From: Acidimicrobiaceae bacterium
Lineage (GTDB): Bacteria > Actinomycetota > Acidimicrobiia > Acidimicrobiales > RAAP-2
NCBI GenBank assembly: GCA_003158855.1
Contig: PMLJ01000034.1
Coordinates: 62,001-126,000 of the forward strand
Direction of reading: 5' to 3'
Length of the DNA: 64,000 bases
The first letter of the stretch is position 1; each line of letters begins with the position of its first letter. The notes under the pieces were generated by a model, which was not told the origin of the DNA, did no database searches, and saw nothing but the letters and a program-made list of their open reading frames with translations. Below, in pieces: positions 1 to 9,498 of the stretch. The position numbers and the translations under genes were made by a program.

Positions 1-2
1 AC

Positions 3-1067
3 CAACAGGGCTACAAGCTCTGGGCCGCTGACGTCAACGCCTCGGGTGGTCTGCTTGGTCACAAGGTCGTGTTGGACATTACGTCCGACGCGTCCAGCCC
101 GACCCAGGTCGTCACCAACTACCAGAAGTTGATTTCGGTCGACCACGACAATCTGACCTTCGGTCCGTTCTCGACGTTGCTGACACTTCCGGCGGCTCAG
201 ACTGTCAATCGCTACGGGTACGCAATGATCGAGGGCGCCGGTGGTGGGCCTTCGGTGTTCCAGGCCGGACTGAAGAACGTGTTCGACGTGACCCTGCCGG
301 TTGCCTACGACCTGAAGCCGTTCGCCACGTGGCTCACGTCGTTGCCCGCGAGCACTCGTCCAAAGACCATCTCGTACGTGACCTCGAACGACCCGTTCAC
401 CCAGCCCGTGGTCCAGGAAGCACAGAAGCTCATCGGCAAGTCGGTGAAGACGGTGTACAACAAGGTCTTCCCCGCGGAAGCGACTGACTACACCTCCATC
501 GCAGACGCGGTCGCCGCGGCGAAGGCGCAAGTCGTGGTGCTGGGCTCGGTAGACGTGCCAACGGTCTCTGCATTCATGCAGGCGTTCGAGCAGGCGCACT
601 ACACGCCCAAGGCGTTCATCGCGACCGCTGGTCCTGACCAGGGTGCGTCATTCATCAAGGCAGTTGGCGCAGGTAACGCCGACGGCATGATGGTTCCGAA
701 CTCGTGGTACGGCGGCTCGAAGAACGCGGCGAGCCGGAAGATGGTTGCCGAGTACGTGAAGAAGTACGGCGGCACGGCAGCCGGCGTCAACGCGGACATC
801 GCCGAGGCCTACTCGGTTGGTCAGGTCATGGCTCAGGCCGTCACCGCAACCAAGGGCTTCAGCAACACGGCCATCATCAAGTACCTGCACTCGGGCGCCA
901 CGCTCAGCAGTGTCCAGGGCTCGGTGAAGTTCGACGCGCTGGGTGAGAACACCGCCCAGACGGCGTACACCTTCCAGTGGCAGGGCGCGAAGTTCGTCGA
1001 GGTCAACCCGGTGAGCGACCCCGGCGCGGTCAAGGTGCTCTTCCCGAAGCCAGCTTGGGGGAAATAG
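3..1067 (+). CDS. Branched-chain amino acid-type ABC transporter substrate-binding protein (5' partial)
   Basis: Frame is open to the window edge (QQGYKLWAADVNASGGLLGHKVVLDI...), typical LivK-like text; followed by LivHMGF genes. Confidence 0.88.
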   Translation, partial: QQGYKLWAADVNASGGLLGHKVVLDITSDASSPTQVVTNYQKLISVDHDNLTFGPFSTLLTLPAAQTVNRYGYAMIEGAGGGPSVFQAGLKNVFDVTLPVAYDLKPFATWLTSLPASTRPKTISYVTSNDPFTQPVVQEAQKLIGKSVKTVYNKVFPAEATDYTSIADAVAAAKAQVVVLGSVDVPTVSAFMQAFEQAHYTPKAFIATAGPDQGASFIKAVGAGNADGMMVPNSWYGGSKNAASRKMVAEYVKKYGGTAAGVNADIAEAYSVGQVMAQAVTATKGFSNTAIIKYLHSGATLSSVQGSVKFDALGENTAQTAYTFQWQGAKFVEVNPVSDPGAVKVLFPKPAWGK

Positions 1068-1070
1068 CCC

Positions 1071-1955
1071 TTGAATAGTTCCGCTCTCATCCATGCCGTC
1101 ATTGATGGCGTACTGACCGGTTCGGTCTACGCCCTCATGGCAACGGGGTTGACTCTCATCTTCGGAGTGATGGACATCATCAACGTGGCCCAGGGGATCT
1201 TCGTCATCCTCGGTGCCTACTTGAGCTACGCCCTCTCCGTTCACTGGGGTATTGACCCCTTTGTTGGCTTGGTCATCACGATCCCCACGCTTTTTCTGGT
1301 GGGGATCGTGGTGGAGCGGGCGTTCATTGGAAGGCTGAAGGGACCGGAAAAGACCGCCATGTCGATTCTGGTCACGTACGCCATCTCACTGGTCATTGAG
1401 GGATCGTTGAACATGATCTTCTCGGTGAACTACGTCCAGATCTCGGCGTCGTACGTGAACAAGACCTTTCGAATCTTCGGCGTCTACTTCGCGTACATCT
1501 ACGTCTATGGATTCATCATGGCGGCCATTTTGCTGGTCGCGTTGTACGTGATGCTGTATCGAACACGGTTTGGCGCGAGCATTCGAGCATCGTTGGCCGA
1601 CCAAACCGCCGCCGCGCTCGTCGGCATTGACGTCAAGCGGGTCTCCACCATCTGCTTCGGTATCGGCATCGCCGTCACCGCCGCCGGCGGTATGGTCTTC
1701 GGCGCCACCAATGCCTTCAACGCGAGCACGAGCTACGACCTGATTTCGCGTCTCCTGGTCATCATCGTGCTGGGCGGAATGGGAAGTCTGGGTGGAGCGC
1801 TGCTCGCGGGAATCCTCATGGTGACGTTGGAGGACATCGTCGGTGTGGTTTGGTCGCCTGTGTGGTCGATCATCGCCTTCTACATCGTGCTGGTCATCGT
1901 GCTCTCGATCCGACCCCAGGGGCTCTTCGGCAAGCAGTCAGCGAGGGTTGCCTAG
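1071..1955 (+). CDS. livH: Branched-chain amino acid-type ABC transporter permease
   Basis: LivH-like membrane protein (GLTLIFGVMDIINVAQG..., LGGMGSLGGALLAG); operon position. Confidence 0.92.
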   Translation: MNSSALIHAVIDGVLTGSVYALMATGLTLIFGVMDIINVAQGIFVILGAYLSYALSVHWGIDPFVGLVITIPTLFLVGIVVERAFIGRLKGPEKTAMSILVTYAISLVIEGSLNMIFSVNYVQISASYVNKTFRIFGVYFAYIYVYGFIMAAILLVALYVMLYRTRFGASIRASLADQTAAALVGIDVKRVSTICFGIGIAVTAAGGMVFGATNAFNASTSYDLISRLLVIIVLGGMGSLGGALLAGILMVTLEDIVGVVWSPVWSIIAFYIVLVIVLSIRPQGLFGKQSARVA

Positions 1956-2956
1956 TGCTAAAGAAGAAAGTGAATCTGTTGTGGCTCGTCGCGCTCGCAA
2001 TCGCGCTCTTCGTGCCGAACATCATCACCAATCCGGCGTATCGCCAGATTGCCGTCATCACGCTCATCTTCACGGCGTGCGCGACATCGTGGAACATGTT
2101 CTCCGGCTATTCGGGCTACGTGGCGCTTGGTTCGGCGGCCTTCTACGGCACCGGGGCCTACACCATGGCCCTGCTGTCACTTCACCTGCACGTGCACGCC
2201 GGTGGCGACATGTTCTGGCTGGTGCCGGTAGGCGGTCTCGCAGCGATGCTCATGGCGATACCGATCGGCCTCATTGCATTGAGGGTCCGACGACACACCT
2301 TCGTGGTGATCACCATCGCGATCTTCTTCGTCTTCCAACTCGCCGCCATCAACTTCGGTTTCACCGGCGGCACCGGCGGCCTGACGCTGCCCTACATTCC
2401 CTGGATGATCCAGAGCTACCACGTGCCCTTCTATTACGTGGCGTTGACGATGCTGGTCTTCGCCATCGCGCTCTCGGCTTCGGTGCGTCGCTCGCGATTC
2501 GGACTCCAGCTCCTCGCCATCCGCGATGACGAGGATCGCGCGCTGGGGCTCGGCGTCAAGGTCTTCCCGGTCAAGCTCACGGGCTTCGCAATGTCGGCCT
2601 TCACCATTGGCATGGGTGGCGCCCTCTACGCGATGATGCAGGGCCAGATCTACCCGCAGTTCGTCTTCGACCCGATCTTCGACATCTCGATTGCGCTGAT
2701 GGCGTTCTTCGGAGGCTTCGGCACGCTGCTCGGGCCAATCCTGGGCGGCCTCGTGCTCGAATCCTCGCAGCAGTACCTGACGGTCACGTACTCGAACGGT
2801 TCGTTGTACCTCATCCTCTTCGGCGTGCTGTTCCTGCTGGTGGTCCTGTTCATGCCCCAGGGCATCGTGGTGTTCATCCGTGATTGGTGGGCCAAGCGCC
2901 AGGACCGGCTGGCCGCCGCGAATGAAGCGGTCGGCGCGCAGGGAGGCAACTCATGA
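1955..2956 (+). CDS. livM: Branched-chain amino acid-type ABC transporter permease
   Basis: LivM-like (SGYSGYVALGSAAFYGTGAYT, FGGFGTLLGPILGG); likely GTG start overlapping the livH stop (VLKKKVNLLW), not the 1850 ORF start. Confidence 0.9.
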   Translation: MLKKKVNLLWLVALAIALFVPNIITNPAYRQIAVITLIFTACATSWNMFSGYSGYVALGSAAFYGTGAYTMALLSLHLHVHAGGDMFWLVPVGGLAAMLMAIPIGLIALRVRRHTFVVITIAIFFVFQLAAINFGFTGGTGGLTLPYIPWMIQSYHVPFYYVALTMLVFAIALSASVRRSRFGLQLLAIRDDEDRALGLGVKVFPVKLTGFAMSAFTIGMGGALYAMMQGQIYPQFVFDPIFDISIALMAFFGGFGTLLGPILGGLVLESSQQYLTVTYSNGSLYLILFGVLFLLVVLFMPQGIVVFIRDWWAKRQDRLAAANEAVGAQGGNS

Positions 2957-3732
2957 CGACACTTCTCAGCGCCCAAGGGATCTCGAAGCACTTCGGCGGA
3001 GTCAACGCGCTCAATCTCTGTTCGCTCGACGTCGAGAAGGGGAGCATCACCGGACTCATTGGTCCGAACGGATCGGGAAAGACGACGCTCTTCAACGTCA
3101 TCACTGGCTACGTCAAGCCCGACACCGGAACGGTCACCTTCGACGGGCGCGACATCACCAATGCCCGACCCGACAAGGTCTTCGCCCTGGGCGTCGGACG
3201 CACGTTCCAGCTCACTCGAATCTTCGCTCGGATCACGGTCCTGGAGAACATGCTGGTCGCCACGCAACGCGAGGAGAGCTGGCTGCGGGGACTCACCCGA
3301 TCGATGTCATCCAAGTCCGAGCTGGACTCTGCCATGGAGTGGCTGGACTTCGTCGGGATCGCCCGCCTGGCCAAACTGCCCGCCGGTTCGCTCTCCTACG
3401 GGCAGCGGAAGCTGCTGGAGCTGGCCTACGTGCTCGTGGCGGACCCCGACGTGGTCCTGCTCGACGAACCGGCCGGCGGCGTCAACCTCACGCTCATCAA
3501 CGTGATCAGCGAGAAGATCCGCGCTCTCAACAAGGAAGGCAAGACCTTCTTGATCGTCGAGCACAACATGGAGTTCGTCATGAATCTCTGCGACGCGGTG
3601 ACCGTGATGCACCAGGGAACGAACCTCGTGTCGGGCTCACCCACAGAGGTCCGCAACAACCCGCTCGTGCTCGACGCCTACCTGGGCGGCGGCGAAGAAG
3701 AGGACGCCACCGAGGAGGTCGCCAATGGCTGA
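2953..3732 (+). CDS. livG: ABC transporter ATP-binding protein
   Basis: Walker A GPNGSGKTT, LSYGQRK signature, DEPAGG. Confidence 0.93.
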   Translation: MTTLLSAQGISKHFGGVNALNLCSLDVEKGSITGLIGPNGSGKTTLFNVITGYVKPDTGTVTFDGRDITNARPDKVFALGVGRTFQLTRIFARITVLENMLVATQREESWLRGLTRSMSSKSELDSAMEWLDFVGIARLAKLPAGSLSYGQRKLLELAYVLVADPDVVLLDEPAGGVNLTLINVISEKIRALNKEGKTFLIVEHNMEFVMNLCDAVTVMHQGTNLVSGSPTEVRNNPLVLDAYLGGGEEEDATEEVANG

Positions 3733-4465
3733 GTCCGAAGCTTTCGTGCGCTTTGATGGAGTCGTTGCCGGCTACGGCGGCGGCGACGTGTTGAAGGGCG
3801 TGACCTTCGACGTCCCCAAGGGCGGCGTGACGTGCATCGTGGGGCCCAACGGTTCTGGCAAGTCCACGCTGCTGAAGACGGTGAGCGGCCTGGTCCGTCC
3901 CCGCCTCGGGGAGATCTGGTTCAAGGGCCAGCAGCTCGTGGGGCTGAGCCCGAAGGAGATCCTGCGTCTCGGAGTCGTGCAGGTCCCCCAGAATCACAGC
4001 CTCTTTCGAGAGATGACGGTGCACGAGAACGTCGAGCTCGGAGCATTCCTCGTGAAGGACAAGAAGGTCATCGCCGAGCGGATGGACACGATCAGAGAGA
4101 TGTTCCCGATCGTCGCCGAACGAGCGAAGGACAAGGCGGGCAGTCTCTCGGGAGGCCAGCAACGCCTCGTTGAGTTTGCCCGGTGCCTGATGCTCGAGCC
4201 CGATCTCGTGGTGCTCGACGAACCCTCGATGGGCCTCGACCCGAAGACCCTGCGTTCAATGTTCGAGACGATCCGGATGATGAACAGCGTCGGTCGAACG
4301 GTGCTGCTCGTCGAGCAGAATGCCCGCCAGGCGCTGAAGATGAGCCACTTCGGCGTGGTGCTGGAGAACGGCCAGGTCCGTCTGTCGGGCACCGGCACTG
4401 AGGTCTTGAACAACCCCGAAATCGGTGCCCTGTATCTGGGCGGCACGATTGAGCACACGAAATAG
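3725..4465 (+). CDS. livF: ABC transporter ATP-binding protein
   Basis: Walker A GPNGSGKST, LSGGQQR signature, VVLDEPSMGL. Confidence 0.93.
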   Translation: MAESEAFVRFDGVVAGYGGGDVLKGVTFDVPKGGVTCIVGPNGSGKSTLLKTVSGLVRPRLGEIWFKGQQLVGLSPKEILRLGVVQVPQNHSLFREMTVHENVELGAFLVKDKKVIAERMDTIREMFPIVAERAKDKAGSLSGGQQRLVEFARCLMLEPDLVVLDEPSMGLDPKTLRSMFETIRMMNSVGRTVLLVEQNARQALKMSHFGVVLENGQVRLSGTGTEVLNNPEIGALYLGGTIEHTK

Positions 4466-4505
4466 ATGAGCAGCAGCACACCGAGCGCTGTGGAGAGGAC
4501 GAGCA

Positions 4506-5444
4506 ATGAGTGAGAACAGGATCCGAATCGGTTGGATTGGTTGCGGTCGCATGGGAACCGCGATGGCCAAGCGCCTGGTGGTCGCCGGCAACGACGTCAC
4601 CGTCACGAACCGCACCAGGTCGAAGGCCGAAGTGCTTGGCGAGCTGGGGGCCAAGGTCGTCGACAGCCCGCGCGATCTCGCAACCTGCGACATCGTGTTC
4701 ATCATGGTGTCGGCCAACGCGGACCTGGTGGAAGTAACGTCGGGCGCCCAGGGCGTGCTGTCGGATCCCGAGCACGCGCCCACGATCGTGGTGGACTGCT
4801 CGACCGTGTCCACCGAGACCTCGGCGAGCGTGCGCGAATCGTGCTCGTCGCGCGGGGCGGCATTCCTCGCTGCGCCCGTCAGCGGGAACCCCAAGGTCGT
4901 GAGTGCCGGCCAGCTGACGCTGGCGGTTTCGGGCACGCGCGACGCCTTTGACAGGGTTCGCCCGTACTTCGATCAGCTGGGCCAGGGGGTCACCTACGTC
5001 GGCGACGGCGAAGTGGCTCGGCTCGTGAAGATCTGCCACAACATGATGCTCGGCGTCGTCACCCAGGCCATGGCCGAGATCACCGTCCTCGCCGAGCGCG
5101 GTGGCATCAAGCGCAGCGACTGGCTGGAGTTCTTGAACAACTCGGTGATGGGCTCGACGTTCACGCGCTACAAGTCCCCGGCCTTCGTGAACCTCGACTT
5201 CAAGCCGACCTTCACGCCGACGCTGCTGCGCAAGGACTTCGATCTCGGAATGGCCGCCGCCTACCGGCTCGACGTGCCGATGCCCGTCTCGGCGCTCTGC
5301 ACCGAGATCGTAAAGAGCGCGATCGGCGCCGGGTACGTGGACGAAGACTTCGCGGTGCTGCTCCTCGAGGCGGCCCGCGGAGCGGGACTCAAGATGGAGC
5401 CGGAGAACATCGAAGTGGATGACGGACTGAGCGGGGTGAAGTAA
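4506..5444 (+). CDS. NAD(P)-dependent oxidoreductase, 3-hydroxyisobutyrate dehydrogenase family
   Basis: IGWIGCGRMGTAMAKRL nucleotide-binding N-terminus; VVDCSTVSTETS; HIBADH-like architecture. Confidence 0.85.
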   Translation: MSENRIRIGWIGCGRMGTAMAKRLVVAGNDVTVTNRTRSKAEVLGELGAKVVDSPRDLATCDIVFIMVSANADLVEVTSGAQGVLSDPEHAPTIVVDCSTVSTETSASVRESCSSRGAAFLAAPVSGNPKVVSAGQLTLAVSGTRDAFDRVRPYFDQLGQGVTYVGDGEVARLVKICHNMMLGVVTQAMAEITVLAERGGIKRSDWLEFLNNSVMGSTFTRYKSPAFVNLDFKPTFTPTLLRKDFDLGMAAAYRLDVPMPVSALCTEIVKSAIGAGYVDEDFAVLLLEAARGAGLKMEPENIEVDDGLSGVK

Positions 5445-6694
5445 TGCGCGACGGATTTGGACCAACGATGATGACGCCCGGACACATGGGCGTGGACTAC
5501 GAGACCCGCGTCGATTTCGATCGTCTGCGCGACTACCGCCTGGCTCGCGCTCGCGAGGCCCTGGAGGCCAGCGAGTTCGGCGCCTTGCTACTCTTTGACT
5601 TCTACAACATCCGTTACGTGTCTGGCACCTGGGTCGGTGGTGCGCTCGGCGACAAGATGACGAGGTACTGCCTGCTCACGCGCGGTGGCGAGCCAATGGT
5701 GTGGGACTTCGGATCGGCAGCCCGCCACCACAAGTTGTTCTCCCCCTGGCTCGAGCCAGACAACTGTCGCGCCGGCATGCTCGGCCTTCGCGGCGCGATC
5801 GCGCCGCGCGCGGGACTCTTCGAGTCCGCGGTGAAGGAACTGGTGGGGATCCTGGCGGACCAGGGAGTCCTCGGTCAGCCAATTGGGATCGACATCGTCG
5901 AGCTTCCTTTCCTCTTCGAGATGCAAAAGGCCGGCGTCGAGGTTCGAGACGCCCAGCAGACCATGCTCGACGCGCGCCAGATCAAGAACCAGGATGAGCT
6001 GATGCTCCTCTCCCAGGCGGCAGCGATGGTCGACGGCGTCTACCAGGACATCTTCGAGGCACTGAAGCCGGGGGTTCGTGAGAACGAAATCGTGGCGCTG
6101 GCGAACAAGCGTCTGTACGAGATGGGTTCGGACCAGGTCGAAGCGATCAACGCGATTTCGGGCGAGCGCTGCAACCCCCACCCGCACAACTTCACCGACC
6201 GCATCATCCGCCCCGGCGACCAGGCATTCTTCGACATCATCCACTCGTACAACGGCTACCGCACGTGCTACTACCGGACACTCGCGGTGGGCAGCTCCAC
6301 GGCGCCCCAGCGTGACGCGTACACCCAAGCCCGCGAATGGATGGATAAGGCCATCGACCTCGTGCGTCCCGGGATCGGCACCGACCAGATCGCCAAGGCC
6401 TGGCCCGCCGCGACGGAGTTCGGCTTCGACAACGAGATGGCCGCCTTCGGTCTGCAGTTCGGACACGGACTCGGACTCGGCCTGCACGAGCGACCCGTCA
6501 TCAGCCGCCTCAACTCGTTCATCGATCCGATCGAGCTGAAGGCCGGCATGGTCTTCGCCCTCGAGACGTACTGTCCGGCCACCGATGGAGTATCGGCCGC
6601 GCGTATCGAAGAAGAGATCGTCGTCACGAATGACGGTCCCGCCATCCTCACCAAGTTTCCCGCGCAGGAACTCATGATCGCCAACAAGTACTAG
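5444..6694 (+). CDS. M24 (creatinase/aminopeptidase P fold) family protein
   Basis: Creatinase-like N-terminal domain plus pita-bread motifs GHGLGLGLHERP, FALE, RIEEEIVVT; start overlaps the upstream stop. Confidence 0.85.
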   Translation: MRDGFGPTMMTPGHMGVDYETRVDFDRLRDYRLARAREALEASEFGALLLFDFYNIRYVSGTWVGGALGDKMTRYCLLTRGGEPMVWDFGSAARHHKLFSPWLEPDNCRAGMLGLRGAIAPRAGLFESAVKELVGILADQGVLGQPIGIDIVELPFLFEMQKAGVEVRDAQQTMLDARQIKNQDELMLLSQAAAMVDGVYQDIFEALKPGVRENEIVALANKRLYEMGSDQVEAINAISGERCNPHPHNFTDRIIRPGDQAFFDIIHSYNGYRTCYYRTLAVGSSTAPQRDAYTQAREWMDKAIDLVRPGIGTDQIAKAWPAATEFGFDNEMAAFGLQFGHGLGLGLHERPVISRLNSFIDPIELKAGMVFALETYCPATDGVSAARIEEEIVVTNDGPAILTKFPAQELMIANKY

Positions 6695-6703
6695 GAGAGA
6701 AGA

Positions 6704-7711
6704 ATGTCGACTACTACCACTGTCCCGAATCCCACCGACCTGGAGGGAAAGCTGAACTTGTACCGCAGCCAGCTGGCGCTGCGGCTGTTCGAGCAGCGTG
6801 CCTACGACCTCTTCCTAGAGAATCTGGTCAAGGGAACGAGCCACTTGTCACTCGGGCAAGAGGCCATCGCGGCGGGCTTCGCGGCCGCTATGCGCCCGAC
6901 TGACTGGACGTTCGCGACCTACCGCGGCCACGCCCACACGCTGGCCCGCGGGGTTCCGATGACCCCGGTGCTGGCGGAACTCTTAGGGCGCAGCAACGGC
7001 CTCATGGCCGGCAAGGGCGGCTCGATGCACCTCACCAGCGTCGAGCACGGGGTGATGGGCTCCTACGCCATCATCGGGGCCCACCTGCCCATCGCATGCG
7101 GCGCGGCGTGGAGCGCGCAGTACCGCGGCACCGACCAGGTCGCGGTCTGCTTCTTCGGCGACGGCTCGGTGAACATCGGGGCCTTCCACGAGGCACTCAA
7201 CTTCGCCGCAATCTGGAAGCTGCCGGTGGTCTTCGTGTGCGAGAACAACCTCTGGATGGAGTACACCCGGACGTCCGAGGTGACCGCCGTCGCGAACCCC
7301 GCCGCCGACCGCGCGAGCGCGTACGGGCTCGAGAGCATCATCGTCGACGGCAACGACGCCGACGCGGTCTACGAGATCGCCGCTGCCGCGATCGCCCGGG
7401 CCCGCGAGGGCGGCGGCCCGAGCCTGATCGAGGCCACGACCTACCGCCACGGCGGGCACTCGAGGGCCGACCCGGGCAAGTACCGCCCCGACGCCGAGGT
7501 CGCGGAGTGGTTGGCGAAGGATCCAATCCCTCGCTACCGGGCGCGACTGCTCGAAAAGGGCGCGACCGAGGAGCAGTTGCGCGAGATCGAAGAGTTGGTG
7601 GCGGCAGACGTGGATTTGGCGACCGAAGAAGCCAAGGCTGGCGGCGTTCCCGGCGAAGACCTATTAATGAAGGATGTCTGGGCAGACGGAGGCTCATCAT
7701 GGCGCAACTAA
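6704..7711 (+). CDS. Thiamine-PP-dependent dehydrogenase E1 component alpha subunit
   Basis: GKGGSMHL, GDGSVNIGAFHEALNFAAIWKLPVVFVCENN (TPP motif); RBS aggaga upstream. Confidence 0.9.
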   Translation: MSTTTTVPNPTDLEGKLNLYRSQLALRLFEQRAYDLFLENLVKGTSHLSLGQEAIAAGFAAAMRPTDWTFATYRGHAHTLARGVPMTPVLAELLGRSNGLMAGKGGSMHLTSVEHGVMGSYAIIGAHLPIACGAAWSAQYRGTDQVAVCFFGDGSVNIGAFHEALNFAAIWKLPVVFVCENNLWMEYTRTSEVTAVANPAADRASAYGLESIIVDGNDADAVYEIAAAAIARAREGGGPSLIEATTYRHGGHSRADPGKYRPDAEVAEWLAKDPIPRYRARLLEKGATEEQLREIEELVAADVDLATEEAKAGGVPGEDLLMKDVWADGGSSWRN

Positions 7712-8676
7712 CCTTTCGCGAGGCAATCGCACGCGGCATCGCACAAGAGATGCGCCGCGACGAGTCGATCGTCTTTCTGGGCGAGGACATAGGCGCGGCG
7801 GGCGGGGTCTTCAAGGGCACCGTAGGCCTGCTCGAGGAGTTCGGGGGAGTACGAGTGCGCGACACCCCCATCAGCGAGCAGGCGATCCTCGGAGCAGCGA
7901 TGGGTGCCGCGATGACCGGATTGAAGCCCATCGCGGAGATCATGTTCGCGGACTTCTTCGCCGTGTGCTGGGACATCGTCGTGAACGAGATCGCGAAGAG
8001 CCGTTACATGACCAACGGACAGATGACCTTCCCGCTGGTGATCCGTTCGGGCAACGGTGGCGGGCTGCGCTTCGGCGCCCAGCACTCCCAGAGCGTGGAG
8101 AACTGGGCAATGATGGTGCCGGGCTTGAAGGTCGTCGTGCCGTCGAATGCGCTTGACGTCATTGGCCTGATGGCGGCCGCGATCCGTGACCCCGACCCGG
8201 TGATCTTCCTCGAGGCCAAGGTTCTCTACTCGTCGAAGATGGACGTGCCCGACGGCGAGATCGTCGATACGCTCGGGTCCGCGAAGGTGCTTCGTCAAGG
8301 CTCCGACGCCACCCTCGTGGCGCTCGGCGCCATGGTGCCCAAGGCCATCGCCGCCGCCGACGAGCTGGCCGAAATGGGCATCGACTGCACGGTCGTCGAC
8401 GTCCGCTCGCTGGTGCCGCTCGACACCACGACGCTGTTGCGCGAGATCTCGGCGACGGGACGTTTGTTCACGGTCGAGGAGAATCCGCGGCTGTGCGGCT
8501 GGGGCGGGGAGCTTGCGTCAATCGTGAGCGAGGAGATCTTCTACGATCTCGACGGGCCGATAGTCCGCATCACGACCCCGCATATCCCGCTTCCGGCGGC
8601 CGATGCCCTCGAGGACATGGCGATTCCCTCAATCGAAAGAATCGTCACGACGGTCTCGAAGTCGATGAATTCGTAG
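7699..8676 (+). CDS. 2-oxo acid dehydrogenase-type E1 component beta subunit
   Basis: MAQLTFREAIARGIAQEMRRDESIVFLGEDIG; start within the supplied longer ORF 7096..8676. Confidence 0.9.
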   Translation: MAQLTFREAIARGIAQEMRRDESIVFLGEDIGAAGGVFKGTVGLLEEFGGVRVRDTPISEQAILGAAMGAAMTGLKPIAEIMFADFFAVCWDIVVNEIAKSRYMTNGQMTFPLVIRSGNGGGLRFGAQHSQSVENWAMMVPGLKVVVPSNALDVIGLMAAAIRDPDPVIFLEAKVLYSSKMDVPDGEIVDTLGSAKVLRQGSDATLVALGAMVPKAIAAADELAEMGIDCTVVDVRSLVPLDTTTLLREISATGRLFTVEENPRLCGWGGELASIVSEEIFYDLDGPIVRITTPHIPLPAADALEDMAIPSIERIVTTVSKSMNS

Positions 8677-8817
8677 TAGTCAGGTCCCCCCGGCGCTCGG
8701 GGCGTTCGATCTCGGTCGGGCGTCACGAGCGCCGGTTCTTTGGCTTCTCCGTCTGGAGCCCGTTGGCGCATCGATGGTTCCGGTGTGTTCTTCGAGAGAG
8801 GCCCGTAGGGTTGGGGC

Positions 8818-9291
8818 GTGGCTGATACCCGGGGTCTGCTGATATACGACGGCACCTGCGGCTCGTGCCGCTCGAGTGTTGGCTGGGTGCTGCGCCACCA
8901 ACGTAGTGACTCGCACTTCTCCGTGGTCAGTTCCCAAGAGTTGAGCGACCGCGAGCTGGCGCAACGGTCGTTGACGCGCGGTGACGTCGAAAGATTCGTC
9001 TGCTGGATCGAGGCTGGACGCGCGGAGCGAGGCTCGAGGGCCGTGGCGCGCGTGCTACTGCGCGTCAAAGGAGCGTGGCCGCTCCTCGGCTCGGCACTAC
9101 TCGTGCCTCCGCTCAGCTTGGTCGCCCCCGTGGTCTACCGAGTGGTCGCGCGATATCGTCACCGGATTCCTGGCGCGACGTCTCAATGCGGTCGCGCAGG
9201 TGCGGTTGGCCGGACCCAATTGTCCCACCAGAAGGAGACAACCCAATCAACCCTGGGCCGCGATGGCCACCGAGACGCGGGAGTTCTCTAG
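8818..9291 (+). CDS. DCC-family thiol-disulfide oxidoreductase-like protein (DUF393)
   Basis: LLIYDGTCGSCRSSVGW N-terminal motif; GTG start. Confidence 0.65.
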   Translation: MADTRGLLIYDGTCGSCRSSVGWVLRHQRSDSHFSVVSSQELSDRELAQRSLTRGDVERFVCWIEAGRAERGSRAVARVLLRVKGAWPLLGSALLVPPLSLVAPVVYRVVARYRHRIPGATSQCGRAGAVGRTQLSHQKETTQSTLGRDGHRDAGVL

Positions 9292-9498
9292 TGGAGGTGC
9301 CGCTCCGACTTCCGGCTGTCGTGCGATGACTGGTTTCGACCTTCTTCTGCAACACGGGAGAAAATCTGTCACTTTTCCAGGCGACGCGATGTGAATGCAA
9401 TGAAAAGTCATATTCTCACATTCGCTTGCCTACGGTGGCGTCAGTCGCTCACTGAACGGACAGAATCCACATCAGAGTAGAATTAGTTACCTTGAAGA

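Noticed and set aside
648-1244. Numerous long antisense/overlapping ORFs (e.g. 648..1244 -, 4092..5465 -, 20003..21484 +, 21568..23256 -, 44375..45613 -)
   Set aside because: High-GC shadow ORFs opposite well-supported genes, with Arg/His/Gly-rich low-quality translations.
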